From positions 682,001-746,000 of the forward strand of contig NHZP01000006.1 in assembly GCA_003313425.1 (NCBI GenBank): a stretch of 64,000 nucleotides of DNA, given 5' to 3'. This DNA comes from Pseudopyrenochaeta lycopersici (Eukaryota > Ascomycota > Dothideomycetes > Pleosporales > Pseudopyrenochaetaceae). The notes beneath the pieces are model-generated. The model did no database searches. It was not told the DNA's origin and worked only from the letters and a program-made list of their open reading frames with translations. Every line of letters begins with the position of its first letter. The stretch's first letter is position 1. Position numbers and translations under genes: made by a program. Positions 1 to 13,200 of the stretch are shown here, piece by piece.

Positions 1-351
1 TACTGGCAGCCAGTTAGGGGGCGCCAGTGTTCCACTCTGTCACGTGTCACGTGACCGCTCGCTCTGCCAAGGACGAGCGCTCGCAGCGCTCGCAGCGAGC
101 GCGACGAGCGCGTTATGTATATAGATTACTACAATAAACCCTTATAGCTTATTATGTTTAACTTAATATTATACTCTATAGTATAGTGATAGCAATACTA
201 ATTATTCTTAACTCTTAGTACTCTTTACAGAAGCGCCCTCTTACTGTCTTAGTATTAAACCCCTTTCTATCTAGTCCCTTACTCTATCCTAGAGAACTAA
301 CCTTGTAATCTTATTAGTTATCCTTACTAATAGCTTTTAAGATTCTTTACA
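1..351 (+). repeat. Left LTR of gypsy-A copy 1 (partial)
   Basis: Matches positions 43-393 of the 393-bp LTRs at 6524, 33334, 39899, 40523 and 47089. It holds two CACGTG sites (41-46, 48-53), a GC-rich inverted-repeat patch (about 70-115) and a TATA-like stretch just after it. The end reads TTTACA where other copies read TTCACA. Confidence 0.92.
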
Positions 352-3300
352 CTTTAAACACTCTTAAGATAAGTAATACTTATATAGAAAACGCGGCCTA
401 CTATGCTACTAGGCCAGGTAACGCTGTCGCTAAACTGGACCTCTTCTATAGAGATTAATTTAAGCTCGAAGAATAGTTACTCTAGTTTAACCTGTTCTTT
501 AAGTTTAATATAACTACCATAGATAACGATGACTAAGTAGTACTTATAACGAGCTATATAAGGGGCGAAGCTGCTAAATAGGTGAAGCCTTACCTAGTTA
601 AGTACTTAGCTGAAGGAACTAAACCTAAGGAACTAATCTAGATGTTCGAAGATACAGGAGAATTTAAGACACGTATGTAATAAGCGTTTAGGCTGCTAAA
701 TAAGACTACTATCGCGGAACGTAAAATTTAGAATATACAATAAACCTAGTCTGCAGCTAACTACGCTAACGAGTTTTTAGGGTATGCTAGACAAACTAAC
801 TAGAACGACGACACCCTAAAAACTATGTATAAACAAGGCCTAAAAGCAGACGTTTAGACTAAGCTAATACGCTCTAGCATAGGCATTAACACGCTAAATA
901 ACTTAATTAATAAAACTATCTAACTAGATATAGAACTCTATAAGCTCTGTATGCGACTTAGAAGATAACTACTAGGATAAATAAAAGAAGATAAGAAACC
1001 CTAGAAAGATTATCGTAATAAGCTAAATAATAGTTGCCTATAATATTAGCAGCAGCTATAAGGAGTGCCTAGGCAGTATATGTTAGGGGGCCCTAAGGCA
1101 ATGTATCTAGATAATCTTAATAAGGAGAAGTTAGGTAAGGGCGGGAAGAAAAAAGAAATAACCTGCTTTAACTGTAATAAGAAAGGCTATATAGCTAAAG
1201 ACTGTAGATAAAAGAATAAAGTAACCCCCTAGATTAATATGTTAGCTGTAAAAGAAGAAAACAGCGATAATAAAATATAGGAAGTTATTATAAACTAAGA
1301 GGAAAGGGCTTAAGACACGAATATACTATAGCTACCTCTCTAGGAACCTACTAGGAAGGGGATTCTAGGAACTTAGTATAGTAATAAGGAAGAAGAGAGT
1401 AGCAGCTCTCTATCTCTAGTCTGCAAAAATACTAAGGAAGACCTTAATAATACTATAGTGCTCTTAACTAAGGATTAGAAAAAGGAGAACTTCTAGAAAC
1501 GTTATTAACTAGGAACTCTAAGGCTATTAACACCTATAGAGGCAGAAAAAGATATTACAGAACTTAACTGCTAACTATACGCGCAACACATGTACAAAGT
1601 ATAATATATTAACGCGTTAACCCTAGAAGAATAGGAAGCAGCTATAAAATAAGGAATAAGTATAATTATTCTAGCTAAACAAGCGATGTAAGACATATTA
1701 CAGGAATATTACTGTTACCCTAAATATTATATAAAGATAATATAAAAATAGGCGGAAAAAGCTAAAGAAGTATAGCAACCTATAAGTGTTAGGGACGCAC
1801 TATAGAAACTTTAACGAGCTAGATAAATATAGGTACTAGAACCCCTAGTAGTTAAGACCCCTAAATATATACTACAACGCTAAATAATGCTACTACTAAT
1901 ATAGGAAGACGCCTTCTATATACTAAACACTAAGAACCTAGTATAATAAGGGTATCTTTAAGTTAACTCCTATAGTAAAATTATACTTATAGACAGTATG
2001 AAATAAGATATTTATACCTAACTTAAATAATAAATGCACTAGGAAGATAATAAAGAGAATGTTAACCCTCTTTAGCATCTTATAGAGGAAGAAGCCTAAG
2101 AAATGTATAAGCACGCTAAAGCGGCTTAAACCCTATATACTATGCGTAAAGGACTATAGAAACTAGTACTAGACTACTTAATAGATCTACGTAATAAGTA
2201 ATATAGTGTCGTCTATTAGTCCTTTTATACTACAGACCTATGCGCGATCTATTATTTAAGTAAAACAGAACAGGAATACTTCTTTTACTTATTTTACTAA
2301 TATAAATACTAATAGTATAATTATCTTAAAGTTAAATGCGATAACTACCTATAGGATAAGAGGACTATCCTCTACTTCCTAGGAAATAACGACCCTGCAG
2401 CTACTATAGTAATGCAGCTAGTCTTTAATAGAGAATGTAATTAATAATAATAGTAAACGTGCTTTAACCTAGATTACCTTAAGCATAAAGATATTAAGAC
2501 ACTAAACAGGTATTAGGAGGAGCCTTTTTTAGGGTTACGCCTACTAATAGGCAAGAACTGCAAACTCTATACGCAACAGGCACATAAGGACTCCTTAAGC
2601 TAAATATTAAGCTTAATAGAAGCTAGATAAAGGCACTAGTAGATTCTAGAGTATAATAGAGCTACATTTCTACGCGAGCGATAGAATAAGCTAGCCTTAT
2701 CCTATCGTTAAAATTAGTACTATATCTATTAATAGTAGCTGATAGACAACTAATACTATCAGAGTCTGTAATCACACACGAAGTACAGAGTGTGCAACTT
2801 ATTATCTAGAACTATAGGGAAACAATTAACCTAGACGTCTTTAGACTATTATAATATAACGTAATACTAAGACTCCTATAGTTAAGAGAACATAGTCTAG
2901 ATATAGATTAGAAAAAGAAAAAGTTCTTGTTTAAGTGCTGTAGAACAGACGCAACTACGAGCAAGCCTACGCTGCGGCTAAGTGCCTAGGTAGATAAGAA
3001 GATAACAATCAGGATCCTTACTTTAAATAAGGACGGCCTTAAGATACAAGGGTCTAACTTAGCAGGTACTAATAGGAGGCCCTTAGACTAATAAGCTAGA
3101 GTTAAGGAGTAAAGCGCAACTCTAGTAATCCCTAATAAGTATAAAGAATATAAGTTACTCTTTTAGGAAGAGATAACTATAAAAGCATTACCTAAATATT
3201 AACTTTAGGATTATAAGATAATTCTATAGGAAGGAAAGTAACTAACTTTTAGCCTAATATACAGTTTATTAGAAAAAGAACTTAAGACCCTACGCGAATA

Positions 3301-6300
3301 TATTAAGACAAACTTAAAAAAGGGATTTATTAGAGAATTATAGTCGCTAGCAGGATACCTTATACTATTTATACTAAAGAAAAATAGGAAGTTAAGACTG
3401 TGCGTTAACTATTAAAAGCTTAATAATATTATAGTAAAGAATTAATACCCTTTACTAAATATAGCAGAATTATAAGATTAACTAGCCTTTATAAAAGTCT
3501 TTACAGCATTAAACTTAAGAGGAGCGTACAACCTTATTTGCATAAAGGAAGGAGAAGAATAGAAGACCGCGTTTAGAACACGCTACAGCTACTATAAGTA
3601 TATAGTAATGCCTTTTAGTCTTACTAATATACTAGCGACATGTTAGGCACTTATTAATAACGTGTTAAGGGAATACCTAGATATATTTATTATTATATAC
3701 CTTAATAATATCCTTATATACTCTAATAATCTATAGGAACATATTAAGCACGTTAAAATAGTTCTTACCTGCCTAGGAAGATTTAGTTTACTACTTAAAC
3801 CTAAGAAATACGAGTTCTATAAGGAAGAAGTTAAGTTCCTAGGATACATAGTAGGTGCACATAGAGTAAAGATAAGTAAAGAAAAAATAAGAGTAGTAAA
3901 AGAATAGCCTAAACTTAAAATAGTTAAAGATATATAGTTATTTATAGGATTTATTAACTTTAACTAATAGTTTATTAAGGATTTCTCTAGGAAATCTATC
4001 CTACTTACTAGACTTACGAGAAAAGATATAAAATAGGAATAAGGAAATAAATAAAGAAAAGCATTCTAGATACTTAAGGAAGCCTATATTATACTACTAG
4101 TGCTAATTACATTCTAAACAGGAGAACCCCTATAGTTTAAAATAAATGCCTTAGACCTTGTACTAGGTATAACAGCGAAATAAGAACGCGATAGAAAATA
4201 GCACCTAATCGCGTACTACTTAAGAAAATTTATAGACGCTAAGGAATGCTACAACGTGCATAACAAAGAGCTTATAGCAGTCGTCGATGCCCTTAACTAC
4301 TAGCAAATCTACGCAGAAAGTTGCTTAGATCTTATAATATTTACAGATTACAAGAACTTAGTTTATTTTACTACTACTAAGACCTTAAACTATAGACAGG
4401 TTAGATAGGCTAAAATGCTAGGATAATATAAGTTTAGGATTGTGTATACGCTAGGGAAGGACAACAGCAGAGCTGATGCTCTCAGCCGCAGATTAGATAT
4501 TATAGGGACAAAAGCAATAGTTAGCGATGCTATCCTTTAAGTTAACTAGGATAGAAGCTTAGGACCTAATAAGTTATTAAATAATACTATAATAATTACG
4601 TCTAAAGTACCTGAAGAATTGTAAGAGGTAATTATCTGACAATACTATAATAACCTAGTATATAGTTACCTAGGAATTAAGAGAACGATAGAACTTATAC
4701 AGCGACACTACAGCTTTAAAAATATAAAGACTAAGGTTAAATAGTTTATTAAAAAATGCGCGGACTGCTATAAAAATAAATATAGTACTTACGCACCCTA
4801 CAGAGAAATATAAGCTATAGAGCTACCTAATAAACCTTGGGTAGACATTTCTATAGACTTCGTAACAGGGTTACTACTGTCTAAAGATCCTGTAATAGGA
4901 ATTAAGTATAATACTATCTTTAATATAGTTTGCAGATTTATAAAAGTAGCAGAAATAATACTATTTAGAAACGACTATAATATAGAATAACTAGCGTTTG
5001 TTATTCTAGACAGATTGATACGATATTACAGTATACCTAAGTCTATTATTAGCGATAGAGATAAGCTCTTTACATCTAACTTCTAGTCCATATTAATGGC
5101 CGCGATAGGAATAAAGAGAAAGTTATTAACAGCCTATTACCTATAAACAGACGGATAAACAGAAAGAATAAACAGAATAATAAAAACTTACCTAAGGATT
5201 TACAGTAATTAATAGTAAAATAATTAGGTTTTACTATTACTAATAGCATAACTAGCCTATAATAATAAATTATTAGAATTAACTAGAAAGATACTGTTCT
5301 TTACTAATTACGGGAGACACCCTAATCTCTTTATAAAGTTATATCTTAGTAGAAAAACTAAAGCAGCTATAAAAATAGCTAAAGAAATAAAGAAAATATA
5401 TAAATAACTCTAAGAGAACCTTAAGAAAGTATAACGTAACAGTATTTCTTACTAAAATAAGAAAAGAAAAATAGCACCTTAGCTAAAGAAGGGGGATAAG
5501 GCATACTTGCTTACAAAAAATCTACGCAACAAACAACTAAGTAAGGGACTTAATTATGTTAAGGTTGGACTATTTTTAGTTAAAGAATAAAATAGACCTG
5601 TAAACTATACACTCGAGCTACTACTAGATGTAAAGATCTACCCTAGCTTCTATATCTCTAAGTTGGAACTAGCTAACTCTGCTACACTATTACAGAAAAT
5701 ATTCTAGTATAAACCTAAAAAAGAAAACAAGTTTAAAGTTAAGAAAATCTAGGGGTACTAACAGAATAGAAGAGTTAACGACCTAGAACTAAGCTTTAGT
5801 TACCTAGTTAAATAGAAAGGATACCTAAGCGTAGAAAGTACGTAGGAACTGCCAGAAAATCTAAGAAACTGCTAAGAAAAAATTAGAGAATATTAGGAAA
5901 GGGAGGAAAAGAAAAAGAAGAAATAAACCTAGAAGGTAGAAGCCTGCCTAGGCTCTGCTAGGGTTACTAGTTAATCTAAGGCGCCTATAGTAGACTATAC
6001 TATTAGAGAGAAACTAACTAAGGTATTAATAGCTAGATAAGGAGCTTCCTTAGCAAACTCTAGCTCTCTATTGTTATGCATCTCCGACGCAAGACATAAC
6101 GCCTTCTTCTGCGCCCTTTCTTCTGCCTGCTTTAAAATCGCCTTATTCTAAAGTAACCGCGCGATTATAGTTGCTAGTAACTTCTCGTTATTATCTACCT
6201 TCTTCTAGTACTTATTATAAGTTTTGTCTAAAGAAGCCTAAGATATGTTCACATACAGTTTCCCTAAATGAGTGTATTTAGCATATTTTAAGTTTAAATT

Positions 6301-6523
6301 TAGTATAATATAATAAATAATGTTGTCTCTAAAACACTTATTATAAGTAAATTCAGCGATAGTTTTAGCGCAGAGGATTTTGTTGTAAAGACGCAGATTA
6401 TAAATCTAAGACCTAGATAATATTTTATCTTATATTACAATAGACGCGGGGTACACCGCCTTTAAGCTGATCTAGCTACACATTACGTGATTTAAGACGA
6501 ATCCTAAAGAAGGAGAGGGATAG

Positions 6524-6916
6524 TGTTAGGATCTAGAATCCTAGATAGGGAGGGGGAGCCTTAGGTACTGGCAGCTAGTCAGGGGGCGCTAGTGTTCTAC
6601 TCTGTTACGTGTTACGTGACCGCTCGCTCTGCTAAGGACGAGCGCTCGCAGCGCTCGCGGCGAGCGCGACGAGCGCGTTATGTATATAGATTACTATAAT
6701 AAACCCTTATAGCTTATTATGTTTAACTTAATATTATACTCTACAGTATAGTAATAGTAATACTAATTATTCTTAACCCTTAGTACTCTTTACAGAAGCG
6801 CCCTCTTACTGTCTTAGTATTAAACCCCCTTCTATCTAGTCCCTCACTCTATCCCGGAGAACCAACCTTGCAATCTTATTGGTTATCCTCACCGATAGCT
6901 TTTAAGATTCTTCACA
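6524..6916 (+). repeat. Right LTR of gypsy-A copy 1 (393 bp)
   Basis: Begins TGTTAGGATC and ends TTCACA, so it has standard TG...CA ends. It differs from the left LTR mostly by C/T and G/A changes in CpA/TpG context. The flank is actac (6917-6921), the possible 5-bp TSD; its partner is outside the window. Confidence 0.92.
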
Positions 6917-8178
6917 ACTACCTTTTATTTTATTCTTTAAAAATAAAAGATAAGATCCTTATCTACTATCTATATATACTAGTAAATCTACTTTATCTTT
7001 TTATTTTACTAAAGCTTTTTTAAACTATAGTTAAAATGCTTACTAAATCTACCTTTATCTCTACTATTATTAATAATAGTATAGTAGTTAAATCTACTAA
7101 ACTAGACTCTACTATAAAAGCTATAATTAATAATTATAGAAATTTTAAAGGTAAGTTATATTATTATTAATAATAATATTTAAATATATTAATTTTATAT
7201 TAGACAAAAACTCTATATATATTATAGATTATTTAAATACTTTAAGAATAGTTTATTATTTAAATAGACTAAGCTATTATAAAAAAGATAGAGTTAAAGC
7301 TACTTTAAGTAAGTTTAATATAATTAATATTATTTAAAAAAGACTTTCTTAATATTACTATAGATCTATTAAGAAAAGCAAATATAGAAATAGAGTATCT
7401 ATTTTTACTAGATAATAGTACTATAGATAATTCTCTTTCTACTACTTTAGAAAGTATTAATAAATACTTAATTAATATAAGTATTTTAAAGATTATAGTA
7501 AGTTATCTATTTATATATATATATATAACTATTACTAATTATATATAGATATAATTAAAAGCTTTATAAATAAGCTTATAATTACTTCTAAAGAAGTAGA
7601 TAATATAAAAGCTAAACTAGCTATTAAAGAGAATTATTTTACTTTAAAAGAGGAGTTTATTAAAGAAGATTTCTATTTTTTAAATAATTTAAATCTTTAT
7701 AATAAAGAGTTTTATACTCTAGAAGAGATTAAATTAAGTAGAAGCTTTTATAATTTATACGAAGATTTTATAGCTTCTAATTTAGAAGCTATAGATTTCT
7801 TAAATTCTTTAGGTAGTTTAGATTAGCTAGTTTTTTATTTAATATATATTTTTTTAGTAAGACTATATTATATTTTCTAATTCCTATTATTTCTAAATTT
7901 CTAGAATATTATATATAATAATATAGATAGAAAGAGTAGTTTATAAATCTATAGTTAAAATTTTATATTTAATAAGTTTAATTTACTATATATAGTTATA
8001 ATATAAAAATATTATAAGCTTTAGATATAGAACTATAAAAATATAGAGTTTCTATTTTTAGAATTTTACTAATTACTAAATAGTAACTTAGTAATTACTA
8101 ATTAGTAATTACTATTACTAAAGAGCTTTTACTACTTAGTAATAGTAATTACTATTACTTAGTAAATATGCAACCCTA
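6917..8178 (+). mobile_element. hAT-B element, right-hand part
   Basis: The right terminus reads GCAACCCT(A) at 8170-8178, preceded by the same subterminal TAGTAATTACTA-rich sequence as the complete hAT-B end at 51000-51018 (GGCAACCCTG). The left part is not in the window and the element is interrupted by gypsy-A copy 1. It carries a plus-strand relative of the hAT-A accessory gene. The sequence is extremely AT-rich. Confidence 0.7.
7035..7830 (+). pseudogene. hAT-B accessory gene (relative of the hAT-A accessory protein)
   Basis: Starts with an ATG at 7035. The first exon shares the stretch KSTKLDS..KAIINN with the hAT-A accessory gene (17315-18137, minus). A donor GTAAGT near 7150 and an acceptor TATATTAG near 7202 lead to the second conserved block, YLNTLRI.YYL.RL.YY. 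Further GTAAGT donors near 7310 and 7500 match the intron positions of the hAT-A gene. The C-terminal block FYFLNNLNLYNKEFYTLEE and SNLEAIDFLNSL (about 7670-7820) closely matches hAT-A. A 4-base difference before the last intron probably shifts the frame, so the gene is treated as broken. Function is unknown; it is not a transposase domain that I recognise. Confidence 0.55.
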
Positions 8179-8888
8179 GTTAGGAGCAGTTTAAGTAAGC
8201 TAAGCGTGAGCAACTTAAGCAATATTAGCCTTAGCAGCTGCGTGCGTAGACATAATATTACTAGCAGTCGTACGAGTAAGATAGTTTACACTACTGCTAT
8301 AACTACTAGGACCTTACATACTACGATTAGGCTAACTAGCTAAGAGAGCTACTTTAGGAGGCATATTAGTAATAATAGGAAGATAAGTTATACGTAAGTA
8401 AGTTAAAGTTAAGCAGTAAAAGAGGAAGAAAGAGTTAGAGGAAAAGCTCTTTATATACACATAAGTAAGTAAATAACTAATCTCTCCTTTACCTTACGTT
8501 ATTAGGTAATAATAATAGGTAAAGGAGGAAAATTACTTATAAACAAATAAGAAAAAGTACACGTAATATCTCTACTTTTGTAGTATAATAATATAACGCT
8601 ACCTACATAAGTATAAGGTTAAGGTTAAACTACGTATAAAGAAGTAACACAGTTATTTAAGGAGGAGGAGGGTATTATAATAGGCTGCGCCCTTTAAGTA
8701 AGAGAGGCTTCGCTACTATTACACGGGGAAAGAACTCCTTAATCTCCTCTGCCCTCTTTTCTTATTAGCTTATATAAGTTAGCAGCTAGAATAGCACGTT
8801 CCTCTTTACTTATATAAATATATATATATATCTTCTAAGGATACCTGTAACCTCTTCTCTATCTTTCTCCTTCTGTAGTATAGGACAA
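8179..8888. other. AT-rich RIP-affected stretch, no gene identified
   Basis: Lies between the hAT-B terminus and the gag-like remnant. Stops interrupt all frames. By position it may be the LTR/leader of the element that follows, but no repeat partner was found in the window. Confidence 0.5.
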
Positions 8889-9552
8889 ATGCACACTCGT
8901 TAGCTAGGCCTCTTCGCCTATAACACGCACGCTTAAGCTATATAGTAGAAAGACTAGACTATTTAGTCTTTTATAACCTACCTTAATATTATTAAAAATT
9001 AACTTATACTTTATACTAAGGTATAGAGAGTTTAGTATCTCTTCTTAAAGTTAAAGCCTAAATTATAGAGAGCTATTGCTAACTACTACTAAATTCTTAT
9101 AACTAAGGAAGATTTAATAGTATTAAGCTTTATACTTAAGTAGAACCTGCGCTAAGCCTTACTAACGTAAGACTAGTATACGCGTAATATATTTAAAGGA
9201 AAATCCTAAGAAAGTACTCTAAAATATAAACTAAATAAGCCTTCTTATAGACTATAAGATAAAAGTAAGGTTACCTGCTTTAATTATAAGAAGGTTAGAC
9301 ACTACGCTAATAAGTACTAAAGTAGTAATCTAAACTACGTTTTAGTACGCATTAACTAGACAGGAAAAGGTTAAGCCTTACTAGTAATCTAGGAATAGTA
9401 AGGCGTATACCTATTAATATTTTACTAGGTATAAAGCGTAAGTACAGCGCAGCTGTAGAGACGGGCCCTAAGAAAGAACTCTAAGTTATCCTTAACTCTT
9501 AGGCTAACGTTAGCTTAATTAGTTAGAAGCTAGCTATTAAGATAGTGTAGAG
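8889..9552 (+). pseudogene. Gag-protease remnant of an LTR retrotransposon
   Basis: Read from the ATG at 8889 through many TAA/TAG stops, this frame contains a zinc-knuckle relic (TCFNYKK..HYANKY, where C-C-H-C would be C-F-N-C...H...C) near 9270-9310. It is followed by a retropepsin-like start (KKEL.VILNS.ANVSLIS; D-S-G has become N-S-stop) near 9465-9520. The frame then runs into sequence of quite different composition at about 9552, so the element is cut there. The pol part was not found. It is unlike gypsy-A and gypsy-B at residue level and is too decayed to assign to a family. Confidence 0.45.
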
Positions 9553-10200
9553 TTAACAAGGTGGTTCGGCACAATCCCGTAGTTCTGGTGTTGTGAATGA
9601 GAGGTAACGTTGGAGTCAAACGTGCGTGAATAACAGGAGCAGCCCTGCCTGTGCAGTCTGCTAGAAACGAAGGTAAGTATGGAGCCTGATTAAAAGTAAT
9701 AAATAAAATAGTCTGAAATCTTATTAAATTAACGTAGCTAATACACTAGCTACTTTACAAAATCTTAGTTTTAAAGTAAATTATTATAGTGTGTAGTGCA
9801 TAGTGTATAAGGTTTAGCGCATCTCTAAGCCTTATTACTAAATTTCGCTAATAAAGGAAACCTATTATTACCTAATTACCTAGGTACCCTATATAATAGT
9901 ATAAACCTCCCCTACTTTAAGCTTAGTCCTATTAAGCTTATAAATCCTACTTATTATTCCTTCTCCTTATAAGCAGAACTATTAGTAGGAGGAGAAGAGA
10001 GCTAAGAAAAGATATATAAAAAAAGAAAGGAAAGAAAGAAATTATTACCCTACAAATAAAGGGAAGGTAGTATAAGCTACATTTCTATAGGAGGAGCAGT
10101 CCTCGTAATTATGTAGGTTCCTTTATAAACTCTTACACTTTATTATTAAATCTCTTAAAGATAGTAGGAAAAGTAAAAGAAAACGCGCCTTAACCTTACT
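9553..10200. other. Junction segment with a less mutated patch
   Basis: The first 130 bp (about 9553-9690) keep many CpA and TpG dinucleotides and look much less RIP-mutated than either side. The rest is AT-rich with no convincing frame. It could be an LTR or the end of the minus-strand element that follows, but I could not find a matching partner. Confidence 0.35.
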
Positions 10201-13200
10201 GTTAACAACGCTAGCAAGCATACTATTATCCTAGTATTCTTTAAATAACTAGGAGGCACTTAGCTAATTAGAGTCTATTAAGCCTTACCTAGTAATTACA
10301 GATTAGCTAGGCTCTTGATAGTGCAGCTAAATTATCCTTACTTCTTTTTCTTAATCTCCTTAATCCTCTTACTATAATATGGAGTCTGCGATAGTATATA
10401 CAGATTTAACGCGCTTATATTAGGTTGCGCTTGCCTAGGACAAGAAGGCGCGAGAGGAGGTCCTATAGGTGACTAACTAGGCGAATATTAACTTAGCGCC
10501 TATTACTATAATAATAACCTTTATAAACTAGTATAAGTTAAAGTCTATAGAAACTTAGTTACGCTTTAGATAGACAGACGCCTTAGTTTCTCCTTCCTGT
10601 CTAGTATCCTAGCAGCCTTACTATTAGGATTATTAGAAAGCTCCTTAAGAACCTTATCTAGGCTAGTGCGCTGTTTAACCTACCTATTATACTTCTACTA
10701 CTTAGCTTCCTAAGCTAGATTTATACTTTTATTTAAGAAGAATAACTTATTAGGTACGCTAAGGTCTCTATCTTCTCTAAAAGTAAGCTTCTTATAATAC
10801 TAGTAAATAACCTAATACTCTTTAATTATTTTTACTATAGCCTTCCTAGTATCCTTAATAAATTAACAGATTAAACTAGGATTAGGCTAATCTATAAACA
10901 AGTTAGTTAGTTTCTCTAAGACTAGCAGAGAGTCCTATCTTGGCTAATAGTTTACAGCCTTAGTAATATTTAATAAGTATACTAGTATAATATCTCTAAG
11001 AAAGGCCTACTTAACGCTGCTATAGTAATTTAAGTGTCTAGAAGGTAACTTTAGCGCGGCAGTTAGGCTTTAAAAGGTAGTAGTAAGCTCTTAATAAGAG
11101 CCTATCTTAGGAATCTCTATCGTAGTTATATCCTCTTCTACCTTAATAAACTAAGGTAAGATAGTTTATTATTACTTAGTTGCAGGTCTAGTAGATCTAT
11201 AAGGCAGCCTAGGATTAGAGATACAGACATAACTAGCCTTGTAAGGCTAACTAAACTATTTAACGCTAGGAAATTTCGCACTATAATTCTCTAGCTAGTC
11301 CCTCTTATTATCCTATCCCTTAATATAACTAGTAGAGTTCTTAAGTCTTAAGTTTTCTTACTAGTTCTAGTACTTATAGATAATATTATAAAAGGTACGT
11401 AGTATCTGCGTATAGTTATCTTTATCTTTATTATTAAAAGAGATGCTTCCTTAGATAATATCTACGCCCCTGCCTAAGTACACAGCTTTAGAGATATTTA
11501 AGTTAATATAATAGAAGTAAGTCTTATCCCTAGGCTTAGTGTATTTCGTGTAATAAGGGTAAGAAATTAGGTTAGGCTCTTTTCGTAAGACTGCGTATAG
11601 TAGCTAATACTTAACGTTACTACGCATAAGCTGCTGTATTAATAAATAATACATTAAATAACACTAGCTAAGGTTACTCTTACTATTAATTAACTGCGTG
11701 TAGTAGAGGTACATGTTAAAACTCTAATTAAGGATTAAGACTAGCTTAGAATCCTTAAAAATCTAGCTAAAGGCATTATAGGTAATACTACTATACTCCT
11801 TAAATACTTTAATATATACTCCCTAATTAAGAGCCTTAGTAACTTTATCCTAGTTAATTTAGACTTAAACTTTTACTAGGCGATAATAATAGCTCTTTAG
11901 GTCTTAATGTGTATAGTCTCCTTAAAACAGGGCTAAGAATAGAACTTAAGTTACTAGGTCTGATTAAAGCTAACCCTATTAATTCTAATAATAGTATAGT
12001 ATCTTAAGCAGCTAAACTATGTTTAAAATGCTAAGGCTTTAAGTAAGTAGGCTTATCTTACTAGCTACGTAATAGTAATGTTACTAGCACACCCTGTAAT
12101 AGTTAAATACCTAACTACCTTACGTGTCCTTAAGAGTACTAAAATTTACATACTCTTAATACTAAGTATTAATTAGCTAAACGCGCTTACTATTATTTAA
12201 CTTCCTAGACGTAAGTAACGCAGTTATTTTAACTAGAGTAGACTGTTTATTTATATAGTTACATCCCTTACGCGATTTTATTGCGATGCTAGTTTTAAGC
12301 GAGATGTCTTCTTTAATTAAGTCTTAAATATTAATACTATTATTAAGTGTTACTAGTAGTATTTCTAACTCTTCGCGTAACTACCTTACTAACTCTAAGT
12401 CTCTTACGCGAATCTTATCTAGAGTAAGAGGCTGCGTAGAGGGAAATCTCTAACGCTACCTAAGATAGAATTTCTCTTAAAGGGCCTCTACTACCTTAAC
12501 CTGTTATTAAGTACGCCTATTCCCTCTTAAACGTTGTTCTTCTAGCTAGATTTCTTAAATACTTTTAGCTGTAATAGATAGCCTGTCTATTTAAGGTTTG
12601 CCTAGCTTCTCTAGCTTATTCTAGATATTACCTCTAAATTCTTTACTTATATGTTAGTAACTAAGACTAGAAGGCTTAATAACTTATGTACGCCCTCTAA
12701 TATTTAATAAAGTAGTAGGGCTTTAGCTTCTAGCACGCTTAGAGGTAGTTATTACTAAGGCTGTTGTCTAGACGCTAGCCTTAGCTACAGAATTATTCTT
12801 ACTATTACTAGTAGTAGGAAGAAGTAACTTAGTCTGCTTATAATACCTAAAATAATTCTCTCGCAGCTACTTAGGCGGAATAGTTATATTTAGAGGAAGC
12901 TTTATTCCTATATATAATTACTTTCTATACTATTTAATTACCTCTATCTAGAATATCTAGTTAAGATACTCCTCCTTAGAGCGCGTGTCTATATTATTAG
13001 CTGTAATCCTAGAAGTAGGTATCTTATACTTATTAATAATACTACGTAACTTAGCGTTACTATCCTTATAATACTTCTTTATCTAAGTAAGTATATTAGC
13101 TATCTGCTAACGTACTTCTTCTTAGTTAGTAATATTAATAAATCTATCTTATCTCCTCTTTACAGATTATTATTAATAGTAAAGAGCTATGTTAAGGAAG

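Larger units (their letters stand above)
1..6916 (+). mobile_element. Ty3/Gypsy chromovirus gypsy-A, copy 1 (5' end cut by window, RIP-inactivated)
   Basis: An LTR retrotransposon running left to right; the first 42 bp of its left LTR lie outside the window. Reading through the stops shows a Gag CCHC knuckle at about 1164-1205 (its His is now Tyr), a protease active site D-S-G read as D-S-R at 2642-2650, a reverse transcriptase with MPFSLTN and a YLDD box mutated to YLNN near 3698-3724, RNase H, integrase with an intact C-x2-C at 4757-4768, and a C-terminal chromodomain (LVKWKGY-like, about 5790-5880). The chromodomain makes it a chromovirus. Stops are almost all TAA/TAG where CAA, CAG or TGG is expected, which is the RIP pattern. 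The copies at 33334 and 40523 are the same family. No frame can be functional. Confidence 0.93.
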
